From positions 4,487,501 to 4,551,500 of the forward strand of contig NZ_CP127247.1 of the NCBI RefSeq assembly GCF_030285785.1: DNA of 64,000 nt, in the 5' to 3' direction. This document shows positions 16,622-23,934 of this stretch, one piece after another. Below the pieces are notes generated by a model. It saw nothing but the letters and a program-made list of their open reading frames with translations, searched no databases and had not been told where the DNA came from. This DNA is from Parasedimentitalea psychrophila. Lineage in GTDB: Bacteria > Pseudomonadota > Alphaproteobacteria > Rhodobacterales > Rhodobacteraceae. Each line of letters opens with the position of its first letter. The stretch's first letter is position 1. A program made the translations under genes and the position numbers.

Positions 16622-18976
16622 TCAATTGCCGATCAGCGCCGGTACAATTGTCACGATCACCGGGAAGAAATACAGCAGCGCCAACCCGCCAACCTGGATC
16701 AGCACAAACGGGATCACACCACGATAGATATGGCCGGTGGTGACCTCCTTAGGCGCCACCCCCCGCAGATAGAACAGCGCAAAGCCAAACGGCGGCGTCA
16801 GGAACGAAGTCTGCAAGTTCACCGCGATCATGATGGTCACCCACTTGGGATCAAACGAGCCACCATAGATAATCGGCCCGACAATCGGGATCACGATGTA
16901 GATGATCTCCAGGAAATCCAGCACAAAGCCGAGGAAGAACAACACCAGCATCACGATCAGAAAGACCTTCAGCTCGTTGTCGAAACTCATCAGAAACTGC
17001 TGGATATAATGCTCGCCGCCAAAGGAGATCACCACCAAGTTCAGCAGTTGCGAGCCGATCAGGATGGTGAACACCATCGAAGTCACCTTGGCGGTTTCCC
17101 GCACGATCGGTGTCAGCACGCCGCCCTTGAACAGAACCCAGCAGGCAAACAACAGGCCAAACAGCGCGTAGAGATAGGTTGCATAGGCAAAGCCAAACGC
17201 CACCCAGGTCTCAAAACTGACCTTTGGCTGATTGATGCGCAGATCAAAGTTCACCCCGATCAGGATACAGATCAGCACCGCGAATGTGGACCAGATGATG
17301 ATCTTGCCCGAGCGGCCCTCATCCTGCAGACGCCGATAGGCCGCCAGCATGATGGCTCCCCCCGCCCCAAGCGCCGCGGCTGGTGTCGGATTGGTGATCC
17401 CACCCAGGATCGAGCCCAGCACGGCGACGATCAACACCAGCGGTGGGAACACCACCCGGATCAGATCATTGCGCGCACAGCGGGCCGCTGCCTCGCGACA
17501 GCCATACAAAGCCAGCAGGCCCGGCAGGGCAATCAGCAGTATGGTTCCACCTGGCGTTGTTGTTGGCGCCACCAGAACCGCATCCACCAGTGCAACCAGC
17601 AGAAGTCCGATCGTTCCCAGAATCAACGGCTTGGGATCGCTCGATGGCGAAACACCCCGTCCGGTGATCAGGACCATCCCCATCAGAACCATCAGCACAG
17701 TCAGACCCGTGCCAATTGGCGCAATGCTGTCGATCTTGGCCGCTTTCGCTGCCGCCAGATCTTCCGGTGTCAGCCGCTTGCTTTCGCTGATGCCACCAGC
17801 AGCATCAATCGCCTGTTGCTCCGCCGCCGCCACGTTCCAGGCGTCCTGGCCATGTAGATCGATCATCGAGGCCTGACATTCAGCACTGACATTGGTACGC
17901 AGGGATGCGGTTTGGCCAATATCCGAGAACGACGAGACAGTGATATTCTGACTGCCAATCAGCCCAACCGAGCCGAGCAGAAACGCACCACCAATCACAC
18001 CGATCGGCGCCGCGAGGAACCAGGTCAGGCCCTCGTTACGGGTGATCGGCTCATTGGAACTCTGCGCCATCACCACTGCCGGCGCCTTGTCCGGGTTCAG
18101 CATCGCATAGCCAAAGGCATACAGCGCATAAAGCAGCGCCAGCAGAATACCCGGCAGCAGCGCCGCCTGGAACAAGGTTCCGACCGAAACCACCGCAGGC
18201 TCGCCCAAAAAGGTCAGCGCGTCAGAGCAGCCAACATCCATCGCGCGCTTTTCCTGCGCGGTGGAATAAAGGTCGCCCGCCAAGGTCCCCAGCAAAACGA
18301 TCACAATAGACGGAGGGATGATCTGCCCAAGGGTACCAGAGGCCGCAATCACCCCCGTCGCCAGTTCCGGCGAGTAGTTGTTTTTCAGCATGGTCGGCAG
18401 GGCCAGCAGCCCCATGGTCACCACGGTGGCGCCGACAATACCGGTTGAGGCGGCCAGAAAAGCCCCCACCACCACAACCGAAACCGCCAGACCGCCGGGC
18501 AGCGGGCCAAACACCCGGGCCATGGTGGTCAGCAGGTCATTGGCAATTTTTGAGCGTTCCAGGGTGATCCCCATCAGCACAAACATAAGCACCGCCAGCA
18601 GCGTCTCGATCGAGGCGCCCGCCAGAACCCGTTCATTCATCCGGTTGACGATGAACGACAGGTTGCGGTCCATCGCGGTTTCCCAACCGTTGGGAAACAC
18701 CGAGTGACCGGAAGTTGGCAAATCCGGGTATCGGAACACCGACACCGCGTCGGGTTTAACGCCTGAATTGATCAGGTCGCGGTAGGCTTGGGTTGAGGTA
18801 TCGATCGCCTGGTGGATCAGCAGACCTGCGGAATCCAGTGAGGCAATGATACCAAATGAGATAATACCGGCACCGGCGATGGCAAAGGCCACCGGGAAAC
18901 CAGAGAGGATACCTCCGAAGAGGCAGAAAAACACGATGAGCAAGCCGATTTCGACGCCATCAAGACCGAATATCAT
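16622..18976 (-). CDS. TRAP transporter large permease (DctM/TakM-like), enlarged
   Basis: A 784-residue polytopic membrane protein forming the channel half of a TRAP transporter, driven by an ion gradient. Typical DctM blocks are present: GFPVAFAIAGAG near residue 30, AASTGIVGATVVTMGLLALPTML near 180 and SGTLGQIIPPSIVIVLLGTLAGDL near 220. The protein is nearly twice the usual ~430 residues. Extra sequence lies in a loop near residues 60-110 and in a long central insertion (about 300-540) that adds helices and a soluble segment with one Cys. ATG 18976 follows AAAGGA. It is downstream of the small permease by 17 bases. Confidence 0.9.
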   Translation of the reverse strand: MIFGLDGVEIGLLIVFFCLFGGILSGFPVAFAIAGAGIISFGIIASLDSAGLLIHQAIDTSTQAYRDLINSGVKPDAVSVFRYPDLPTSGHSVFPNGWETAMDRNLSFIVNRMNERVLAGASIETLLAVLMFVLMGITLERSKIANDLLTTMARVFGPLPGGLAVSVVVVGAFLAASTGIVGATVVTMGLLALPTMLKNNYSPELATGVIAASGTLGQIIPPSIVIVLLGTLAGDLYSTAQEKRAMDVGCSDALTFLGEPAVVSVGTLFQAALLPGILLALLYALYAFGYAMLNPDKAPAVVMAQSSNEPITRNEGLTWFLAAPIGVIGGAFLLGSVGLIGSQNITVSSFSDIGQTASLRTNVSAECQASMIDLHGQDAWNVAAAEQQAIDAAGGISESKRLTPEDLAAAKAAKIDSIAPIGTGLTVLMVLMGMVLITGRGVSPSSDPKPLILGTIGLLLVALVDAVLVAPTTTPGGTILLIALPGLLALYGCREAAARCARNDLIRVVFPPLVLIVAVLGSILGGITNPTPAAALGAGGAIMLAAYRRLQDEGRSGKIIIWSTFAVLICILIGVNFDLRINQPKVSFETWVAFGFAYATYLYALFGLLFACWVLFKGGVLTPIVRETAKVTSMVFTILIGSQLLNLVVISFGGEHYIQQFLMSFDNELKVFLIVMLVLFFLGFVLDFLEIIYIVIPIVGPIIYGGSFDPKWVTIMIAVNLQTSFLTPPFGFALFYLRGVAPKEVTTGHIYRGVIPFVLIQVGGLALLYFFPVIVTIVPALIGN

Positions 18977-18993
18977 ATCCGCTGTCCTTTAGA

Positions 18994-19929
18994 TTAATGA
19001 GCGCCTTCATAGGCTTCTTCACCCTCGCCAAGGCTATCCTTGTCGAGGTATTTACCTTCACTGCCCTGACCTTCCACACATTCAAGGAACGAGCGGTAGA
19101 AGAAGGCAATTGCATGCAGGAATACCATTCCGGCAAATGACACCAGCAGGATTTTGAACAGGAAGTAGCCGTTAAATCCGTTCGGGCTGAAACTGATGGT
19201 CTCAACGTTCCAGCGCAACGCGCGTGACTTGTTCAGCAGCCGCTCCAGCGTATCACTGGCTGAGGGGTTCGGCACAATCAGGTGCCGCCACAGGAAGAAC
19301 CAGCCGTACAGCCAGATCAGCACCGCCGTCGGCATCATGAAGATCAGCGAGCCGGTCATGTCGATCACCTTCTTGGTGCGGTAACTCACGCCGGCATAGA
19401 CCAGATCAACGCGCACGTGACCGCCCTGCACAAAGGTGTAAGTTGCGCAGAGACAAACCACCAAGGCGTTGTATAGTTTCAGCTCTTCCGCAAACCAACT
19501 GATGTCCATCTGCAATGGAATGCCAAATCCAAAACTCATGTCAGGCCGCGCAAACACCCGCTGGATGAACACGATGATGATTTGTTGAACCACCATCAGC
19601 AGACCCGCCCAGGCAAAGAACCGACCCAGGGTATTGGCGAAGCCTTCCAGCCCACGCACCATGCCCCACATGAAGCTGCGGTAATACATCCCGATAGCGG
19701 TCAGAACCAGAAAGGTGGTGAAGACCACAAAAAAGAACTCAACCGAAGCGCCATAGTAGACAAAGCGCATAATCGCCTGCTTGTCTGACCAGTCCAGCCA
19801 AAGCTGCGGATGGCTGATCGCATAGCCAAAGTTGTAAAAGGCAATGCCAATATTGTGCACCAGCCACCAGAGCCCGTCGAAGAGCCCCCCGAATATTCCT
19901 GACAAGGAGATGCTAGTATCTTCCTGCAT
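18994..19929 (-). CDS. TRAP transporter small permease (DctQ-like), enlarged
   Basis: A 311-residue integral membrane protein that pairs with the large permease. About five hydrophobic segments are visible, and VQGGHVRVDLVY (near residue 170) matches the conserved DctQ motif H-x-R-V-D. Usual DctQ proteins are 160-220 residues; the excess lies in the N-terminal region, between the later helices and in an acidic C-terminal tail (GEGEEAYEGAH). It lies between dctP-like and dctM-like genes in the same direction, so the three form one operon. Confidence 0.85.
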   Translation of the reverse strand: MQEDTSISLSGIFGGLFDGLWWLVHNIGIAFYNFGYAISHPQLWLDWSDKQAIMRFVYYGASVEFFFVVFTTFLVLTAIGMYYRSFMWGMVRGLEGFANTLGRFFAWAGLLMVVQQIIIVFIQRVFARPDMSFGFGIPLQMDISWFAEELKLYNALVVCLCATYTFVQGGHVRVDLVYAGVSYRTKKVIDMTGSLIFMMPTAVLIWLYGWFFLWRHLIVPNPSASDTLERLLNKSRALRWNVETISFSPNGFNGYFLFKILLVSFAGMVFLHAIAFFYRSFLECVEGQGSEGKYLDKDSLGEGEEAYEGAH

Positions 19930-19997
19930 TTTGCCCCCGGATGATTGTCAGCAGTGGTCTGGCTGTCACGCGATCCTGCCTGCTGCAATTGATAAAA

Positions 19998-20021
19998 GAT
20001 CCCCCGCGAGCGCGGAGGATC
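19998..20021 (-). terminator. Hairpin between dctP-like and dctQ-like genes (partial terminator)
   Basis: Outer arms GATCC (19998-20002) and GGATC (20017-20021) enclose CCGC/GCGG with a GAGC loop; one mismatch separates them. On the - strand TCTTTTATC follows. Such hairpins after the binding-protein gene commonly lower permease expression relative to the binding protein. Confidence 0.5.
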
Positions 20022-20043
20022 CAAGTGGTTGTCGACAGACGAT

Positions 20044-21126
20044 TTAGCCCAGAACGCGGTCGCGCTGCGCGGTATAAGTGCCCGAAGACTGCTTCAACCA
20101 GGACGAAGATGCCTTCATCGAGGCCGTGTAGCTGTCGCTGATTTTCTTGAACAAATCGTCGTCCATGTTCTCAGCCATCACCTCAGCCGAAGCCTTGCCG
20201 AAGGCATCCCAGACCGAGTCAGGGAATTCCATAACTTTAACGCCACCGGCCTGCAGACGCTGCAGCGCCGCACCGTTGTTGTTCAGGAACTGAGCCAGGT
20301 TCCACTGGTGAGTGTCACCAGCAGCAACTTCGATGATCTTCTGGTGGGCTGGCGACAGGCTCTCGAACACGTCGAGGTTGGTGGCCAGGGTCAGACCTGC
20401 ACCTGGCTCATGGAAGCCAGCGGTGTAATAGGTCTTGGTGATTTCCTGGAAACCAGCCTTTTCATCCGCCCAAGGACCGATCCACTCGGTGCCGTCGATG
20501 GCTCCCGAGGACAGCGCCTGATACACTTCGGAACCCGGAATGTTCTGTACGGATGCACCCAGTTTACCCAGCGCCTTGCCGCCCAGACCCGGCATACGGA
20601 ACTTCAGACCGTTAAAGTCTTCCGGACCATTGATCTCTTTCTTGAACCAGCCACCGGCCTGAGCACCAGTGTTACCAGCCAGGAACGGCTTCAGACCAAA
20701 GATCTGGCCCAGTTCGTCATGCATCGCCTGGCCTTCGCCATGGTGATACCAGTTCAGCAGCTCCTGCGCGGTCATGCCAAACGGAGCCGCGGTGAAGAAG
20801 GCATAAGCCGGATGCTGACCAACAAAGTAGTAGTCGGCGGCGTGATACATGTCAGCCTGGCCCGAGGTCACGGCGTCAAACACTTCAAACGCGCCAACCA
20901 GCTCGCCTGCGGCTTTGATCTCAATGGTCAAGTTGCCATCGGACATGGCAGTGATATTGTCTGCGACGTGCTGAGCGGCGTCAAAAACGCCTGCCAGGCC
21001 ACGACCCCAAGCGGTCACCATGGTCAGGGTACGCTTACCCTGGGCATAGGCCGGAGCAGCCAGAGTGGTGGCGGCTGCAGCGGAGCCGCCAAGTGCAGTA
21101 GTTTTTAGAAATGAACGACGATCCAT
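20044..21126 (-). CDS. TRAP transporter substrate-binding protein (TakP-like)
   Basis: A 360-residue periplasmic binding protein. The ATG at 21126 is chosen over an upstream frame opening because GGGAGGAA precedes it and it gives MDRRSFLKTTALGG, a twin-arginine signal ending in AYAQ. The segment EWIGPWADEKAGFQEITKTYY followed by HEPG resembles TakP, the dimeric receptor for 2-oxo acids such as pyruvate in Rhodobacter. A carboxylate ligand is therefore likely, but the exact one is not readable. It heads the operon with both permeases and is divergent from the sensor kinase gene. Confidence 0.9.
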   Translation of the reverse strand: MDRRSFLKTTALGGSAAAATTLAAPAYAQGKRTLTMVTAWGRGLAGVFDAAQHVADNITAMSDGNLTIEIKAAGELVGAFEVFDAVTSGQADMYHAADYYFVGQHPAYAFFTAAPFGMTAQELLNWYHHGEGQAMHDELGQIFGLKPFLAGNTGAQAGGWFKKEINGPEDFNGLKFRMPGLGGKALGKLGASVQNIPGSEVYQALSSGAIDGTEWIGPWADEKAGFQEITKTYYTAGFHEPGAGLTLATNLDVFESLSPAHQKIIEVAAGDTHQWNLAQFLNNNGAALQRLQAGGVKVMEFPDSVWDAFGKASAEVMAENMDDDLFKKISDSYTASMKASSSWLKQSSGTYTAQRDRVLG

Positions 21127-21231
21127 TAGTGTTATTCCTCCCAGATTATTCGGATTGTCCTGACCCAAAGGCCGGACGGATCGATACAAGTTCGGCCAGC
21201 CTAGCCATGGCGCATTCGATGTGAATACCTA

Positions 21232-21242
21232 CTACTGCGTAG
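21232..21242. promoter_or_regulatory. Short dyad CTAC-TGC-GTAG in TRAP/sensor intergenic region
   Basis: An 11-bp inverted repeat about 106 bases upstream of the TRAP binding-protein start. It shares the GCGTA core with the two copies at 21275-21284 and 21367-21376 and could be a site for the adjacent LuxR-type regulator. Confidence 0.4.
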
Positions 21243-21274
21243 ATCCGGTCTTTTTTGACCAAAAAATCCAATTC

Positions 21275-21376
21275 ATACGCAATTATATGTCTGCCCGCCG
21301 CCACCTGTGCGGCTTTCGTACTTATTCGGACAAAAAAGCACATCCGGGCTTTGATTTCCGGCGACCAATTGCGTAT
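21275..21376. promoter_or_regulatory. Pair of inverted 10-bp sites between TRAP and sensor genes
   Basis: ATACGCAATT (21275-21284) recurs as its exact reverse complement AATTGCGTAT (21367-21376), 82 bases apart, in the divergent region between the binding-protein gene (start 21126) and the kinase gene (start 21388). Likely regulator sites; function inferred. Confidence 0.4.
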
Positions 21377-21387
21377 CGATTCGCTTC

Positions 21388-22815
21388 ATGCGCTTCCTAC
21401 GTCCCCTCATTCGTCCAAATTACGCTCAGAAGCTGTCCCTGTTGGCGACAATTCCTCTGATCATCGCGGTGACGGCGATCGCGGTTCTGGTGGCCTATCA
21501 GTCACGTGCCCTGGCCGAGCGCGAAATACAGGCGCTGGAACACCAGTTACTGGAGGCCAAGAAGGCGGAGCTGAGAAACTATGTCACCCAGGCCCGCAAC
21601 GGATTTTCCTTTATCTATGGCCGCGCCCAGCCCGATGACGCGGCCGCCAAAACGCAAGTGGCGCAGATCCTGTCATCAATGATCTACGGAACCGACGGGT
21701 TTTTCTTTGTTTATGACTATGATGGCACCAATCTGGTCAGCCCGCGCCAAACCGAGTTCATCAATCAGAACTGGACCGGCCTGACCGATGACAACGGGGT
21801 GCCGGTGGTGGATGAATTCATCCGGCTGGCGCGCAAGGGGGCCGGCTGGCACAGCTTCATGTGGCAAAAACCCTCGACCGGAGAATCCGCCCAAATGGTG
21901 GCCTATGTGGTTGGCCTGCAGGATTGGCAGTGGGCGGTTGGCACCGGGGTTTTCATCGACGATGTGCTGGCCTCGGTGGCCGCCGCCCGCGCCGAGGTCA
22001 AGACGCGGGTACAGCGCACCTTTGTTTACATTGGCGCCATTGCCCTGATGGCGCTGATCGTGGTGTTTGCCTCAGGTATGATGCTGAACATCCGCGAACG
22101 CCGGCTGGCGGATGCCAAACTGAAAGAACTGACGCAGCGGGTGTTCGACGCCCAGGAAGAAGAGCGCGGCCGGGTTGCGCGGGAATTGCATGACGGGATC
22201 AGCCAGATCCTGGTCGGGGTGCGCTTTGCGCTGGACAATGCGCGCCGCCGCATGGCCCGCGGCGATCATGACCGGGTCCTGCCACCGCTGGACAAGGGGC
22301 TCGACTATCTGGGCACCGCAATCTCCGAAGTCCGCAGGATCAGCCGCGATCTGCGCCCCGGTGTGCTCGACGATCTGGGCCTTGGACCTGCGCTGAAGGC
22401 CCTGACCAGTGATTTTGCAGCCCGCACTGGTATCGAAACCGAATTCAGCACAGTGGTTTTCAGCAACCGGCTGGACCAGAACAGCAAGATCGCGCTGTAT
22501 CGCATCGCCCAGGAGGCGCTGACAAATATCGAACGCCATGCCAATGCCACGCATGTTACTATGGACCTGCGCGGCCACACCAAAGGGGCCACCATGCGCA
22601 TCACCGACAACGGCACCGGTTTACCCCCGCAACAGGACCGCAGCGGCTCAGGCATCGGGCTGCGCAATATGCAGGAACGGATCGAACAGCTTGACGGCAC
22701 CCTGCGCATTCTGTCATCACGTGGCACCCAAGGCGGCACGGTGATCGAAGCCCGTCTGCCATTAAGTCACTTGCTGCCGCCCGGCGGCGGCACAGACTCC
22801 AGCCAGGTGCAATAG
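21388..22815 (+). CDS. Sensor histidine kinase with single Cache domain (HisKA_3)
   Basis: A 475-residue membrane kinase. A first helix (about residues 18-40) and a second (about 211-232) bracket a periplasmic sensor with FFFVYDYDGTNLVSP and GWHSFMWQKPS, typical of sCache_2 domains that bind small carboxylates. The phosphorylated His is in RVARELHDGISQ (His268), followed by an ATPase domain with TNIERHANATHV (N box) and DNGTGLP. This NarL-type kinase is followed by its likely partner regulator. Divergent orientation to the TRAP genes suggests it senses the transported compound, like MctS or related systems. No strong ribosome site precedes the ATG. Confidence 0.9.
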   Translation: MRFLRPLIRPNYAQKLSLLATIPLIIAVTAIAVLVAYQSRALAEREIQALEHQLLEAKKAELRNYVTQARNGFSFIYGRAQPDDAAAKTQVAQILSSMIYGTDGFFFVYDYDGTNLVSPRQTEFINQNWTGLTDDNGVPVVDEFIRLARKGAGWHSFMWQKPSTGESAQMVAYVVGLQDWQWAVGTGVFIDDVLASVAAARAEVKTRVQRTFVYIGAIALMALIVVFASGMMLNIRERRLADAKLKELTQRVFDAQEEERGRVARELHDGISQILVGVRFALDNARRRMARGDHDRVLPPLDKGLDYLGTAISEVRRISRDLRPGVLDDLGLGPALKALTSDFAARTGIETEFSTVVFSNRLDQNSKIALYRIAQEALTNIERHANATHVTMDLRGHTKGATMRITDNGTGLPPQQDRSGSGIGLRNMQERIEQLDGTLRILSSRGTQGGTVIEARLPLSHLLPPGGGTDSSQVQ

Positions 22816-22863
22816 CGCCAAGAATCCGGGACCTGAATCGCGCATATGAATGTGGGGAAACTG

Positions 22864-23508
22864 ATGACCAAACCAATTCGCGTGCTGATAGTGGATGATC
22901 ACCCGATGGTCGCCGAGGGAATTCAGTCCATCCTAGAGACATATGACGACATCGAAGTTGTCGCCACATTGAACACCGGGCGCGAGGCCGTCAACCGCGC
23001 TGCGGAGCTGGCCCCGGACGTGATCCTGATGGACCTGAACATGCCCGAACTTGGGGGTCTCAGCGCCACCGAGATCCTGCTGGAACGGGCCCCGGCCACG
23101 CGCATCCTGATCCTGACAATGCATAACAGCCCAGAATACATCTCTAGTGCTCTCAGCCATGGCGCCATGGGGTATATTCTCAAGGATGTGCCCACTGACG
23201 AGATCAAACTGGCCATCGACGCCGTCATGCAGGGCAGGAAATACCTCTGCACAGGCGCCAAAGGCTCACTGGAGCCAAAAGACGGAAACACCCGCGAGTC
23301 CCTGACAACCCGCGAACAGACCATTCTACTGGAACTGGCACAGGGAAAGTCCAACAAAGAGGTTGCTCTGGTGCTTGATATCTCGGTGCGCACGGTTGAG
23401 ACCCACCGCAAAAACATCAAGCGCAAACTTGGCATCAGCTCCACCGCCGGTCTGACCCGCTATGCGCTGGAGCATGGGGTGCTGCAGGGAACCGGCGCCG
23501 GACTCTAG
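22864..23508 (+). CDS. LuxR/NarL-family response regulator
   Basis: A 214-residue two-domain regulator. The start at 22864 is preferred because GGGGAAA lies six bases upstream and it leads straight into IRVLIVDDHPMVAEG; an in-frame ATG at 22846 lacks such a site. The receiver has acidic residues D11-D12, phospho-accepting Asp57 in LMDLNMPEL and a conserved K near 107. A C-terminal LuxR helix-turn-helix follows (LTTREQTILLELAQGKSNKEV; VETHRKNIKRKLGI). It would regulate the divergent TRAP operon, probably through the sites at 21.23-21.38 kb. Confidence 0.9.
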   Translation: MTKPIRVLIVDDHPMVAEGIQSILETYDDIEVVATLNTGREAVNRAAELAPDVILMDLNMPELGGLSATEILLERAPATRILILTMHNSPEYISSALSHGAMGYILKDVPTDEIKLAIDAVMQGRKYLCTGAKGSLEPKDGNTRESLTTREQTILLELAQGKSNKEVALVLDISVRTVETHRKNIKRKLGISSTAGLTRYALEHGVLQGTGAGL

Positions 23509-23581
23509 GCCCAGATCTCTCCGCTTTCACATCGCCGAAATCATCTGGCTGAAACGCCACCCAGAGCCGATTGCACTTTGT

Positions 23582-23605
23582 CATTGGCACCGGCCGGTGC
23601 CAATG
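23582..23605. other. 24-bp perfect palindrome downstream of response regulator
   Basis: CATTGGCACCGG followed directly by its reverse complement CCGGTGCCAATG. It lies 74 bases after the regulator stop and ~180 before the ilv leader. No T tract, so it could be a weak terminator or an operator. Partner protein unknown. Confidence 0.4.
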
Positions 23606-23783
23606 CATAGCCGCCCGAGTCACATTCAACCGGGACTCAGGGCTGATTTTCGCGAATATTTCACAGAGCAACCCGCCAACGCAATAAAATGTCAAATTTC
23701 AGTCCAGATTCGACCCAATTACCTGTTGACGCCCCCGGCGACCCTCCATAATGTCGCCTTTAACGCAAAAGGAGCCAGGGACA

Positions 23784-23831
23784 ATGATCACCCTAGTCGT
23801 CATCGTAGGAACCAAGCGCATGGGCCGGTAA
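23784..23831 (+). CDS. ilv leader peptide (attenuation)
   Basis: A 15-codon open frame reading MITLVVIVGTKRMGR then TAA. Six of eight codons after the ATG code for Ile, Leu or Val (AUC ACC CUA GUC GUC AUC GUA). A ribosome site GGAG (23771-23774) precedes it. The last codons form the 5' arm of an antiterminator-like stem, and a terminator follows. Stalling at the branched-chain codons under starvation would allow read-through into the acetolactate synthase genes. Confidence 0.85.
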   Translation: MITLVVIVGTKRMGR

Positions 23832-23858
23832 CGGTAAACCATTTTCGAACCCATGCGC
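23816..23858 (+). promoter_or_regulatory. ilv attenuator: competing leader stem
   Basis: GCGCATGGG (23816-23824) inside the leader peptide gene pairs perfectly with CCCATGCGC (23850-23858). The 3' arm shares G23857 and C23858 with the 5' arm of the terminator stem, so the two structures exclude one another in part. Position relative to the stalled ribosome will decide which forms. Confidence 0.7.
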
Positions 23859-23886
23859 CTCCGACAAAAAATCGGGGGCTTTTTTT
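23857..23886 (+). terminator. ilv attenuator terminator
   Basis: GCCTCCGA (23857-23864) pairs with TCGGGGGC (23872-23879), one G-U pair, loop of seven, followed by seven T at 23880-23886. It lies between the leader peptide and ilvI, a classic Rho-independent attenuator. Confidence 0.85.
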
Positions 23887-23934
23887 ATGCGCAATGAATT
23901 TGAAGACACAGACGACGTCAATGGAGCAAAGCAG

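Noticed and set aside
16511-17857. A 448-codon open frame on the + strand opposite the TRAP large permease gene
   Set aside because: It is rich in His, Gln and Arg with no known domain, lies wholly antisense to a well-supported membrane protein gene, and has no ribosome site. High GC explains the long open frame.
20029-21108. A 359-codon + strand open frame opposite the TRAP binding-protein gene
   Set aside because: Fully antisense to a gene with a clear Tat signal and family motifs; no domain of its own.
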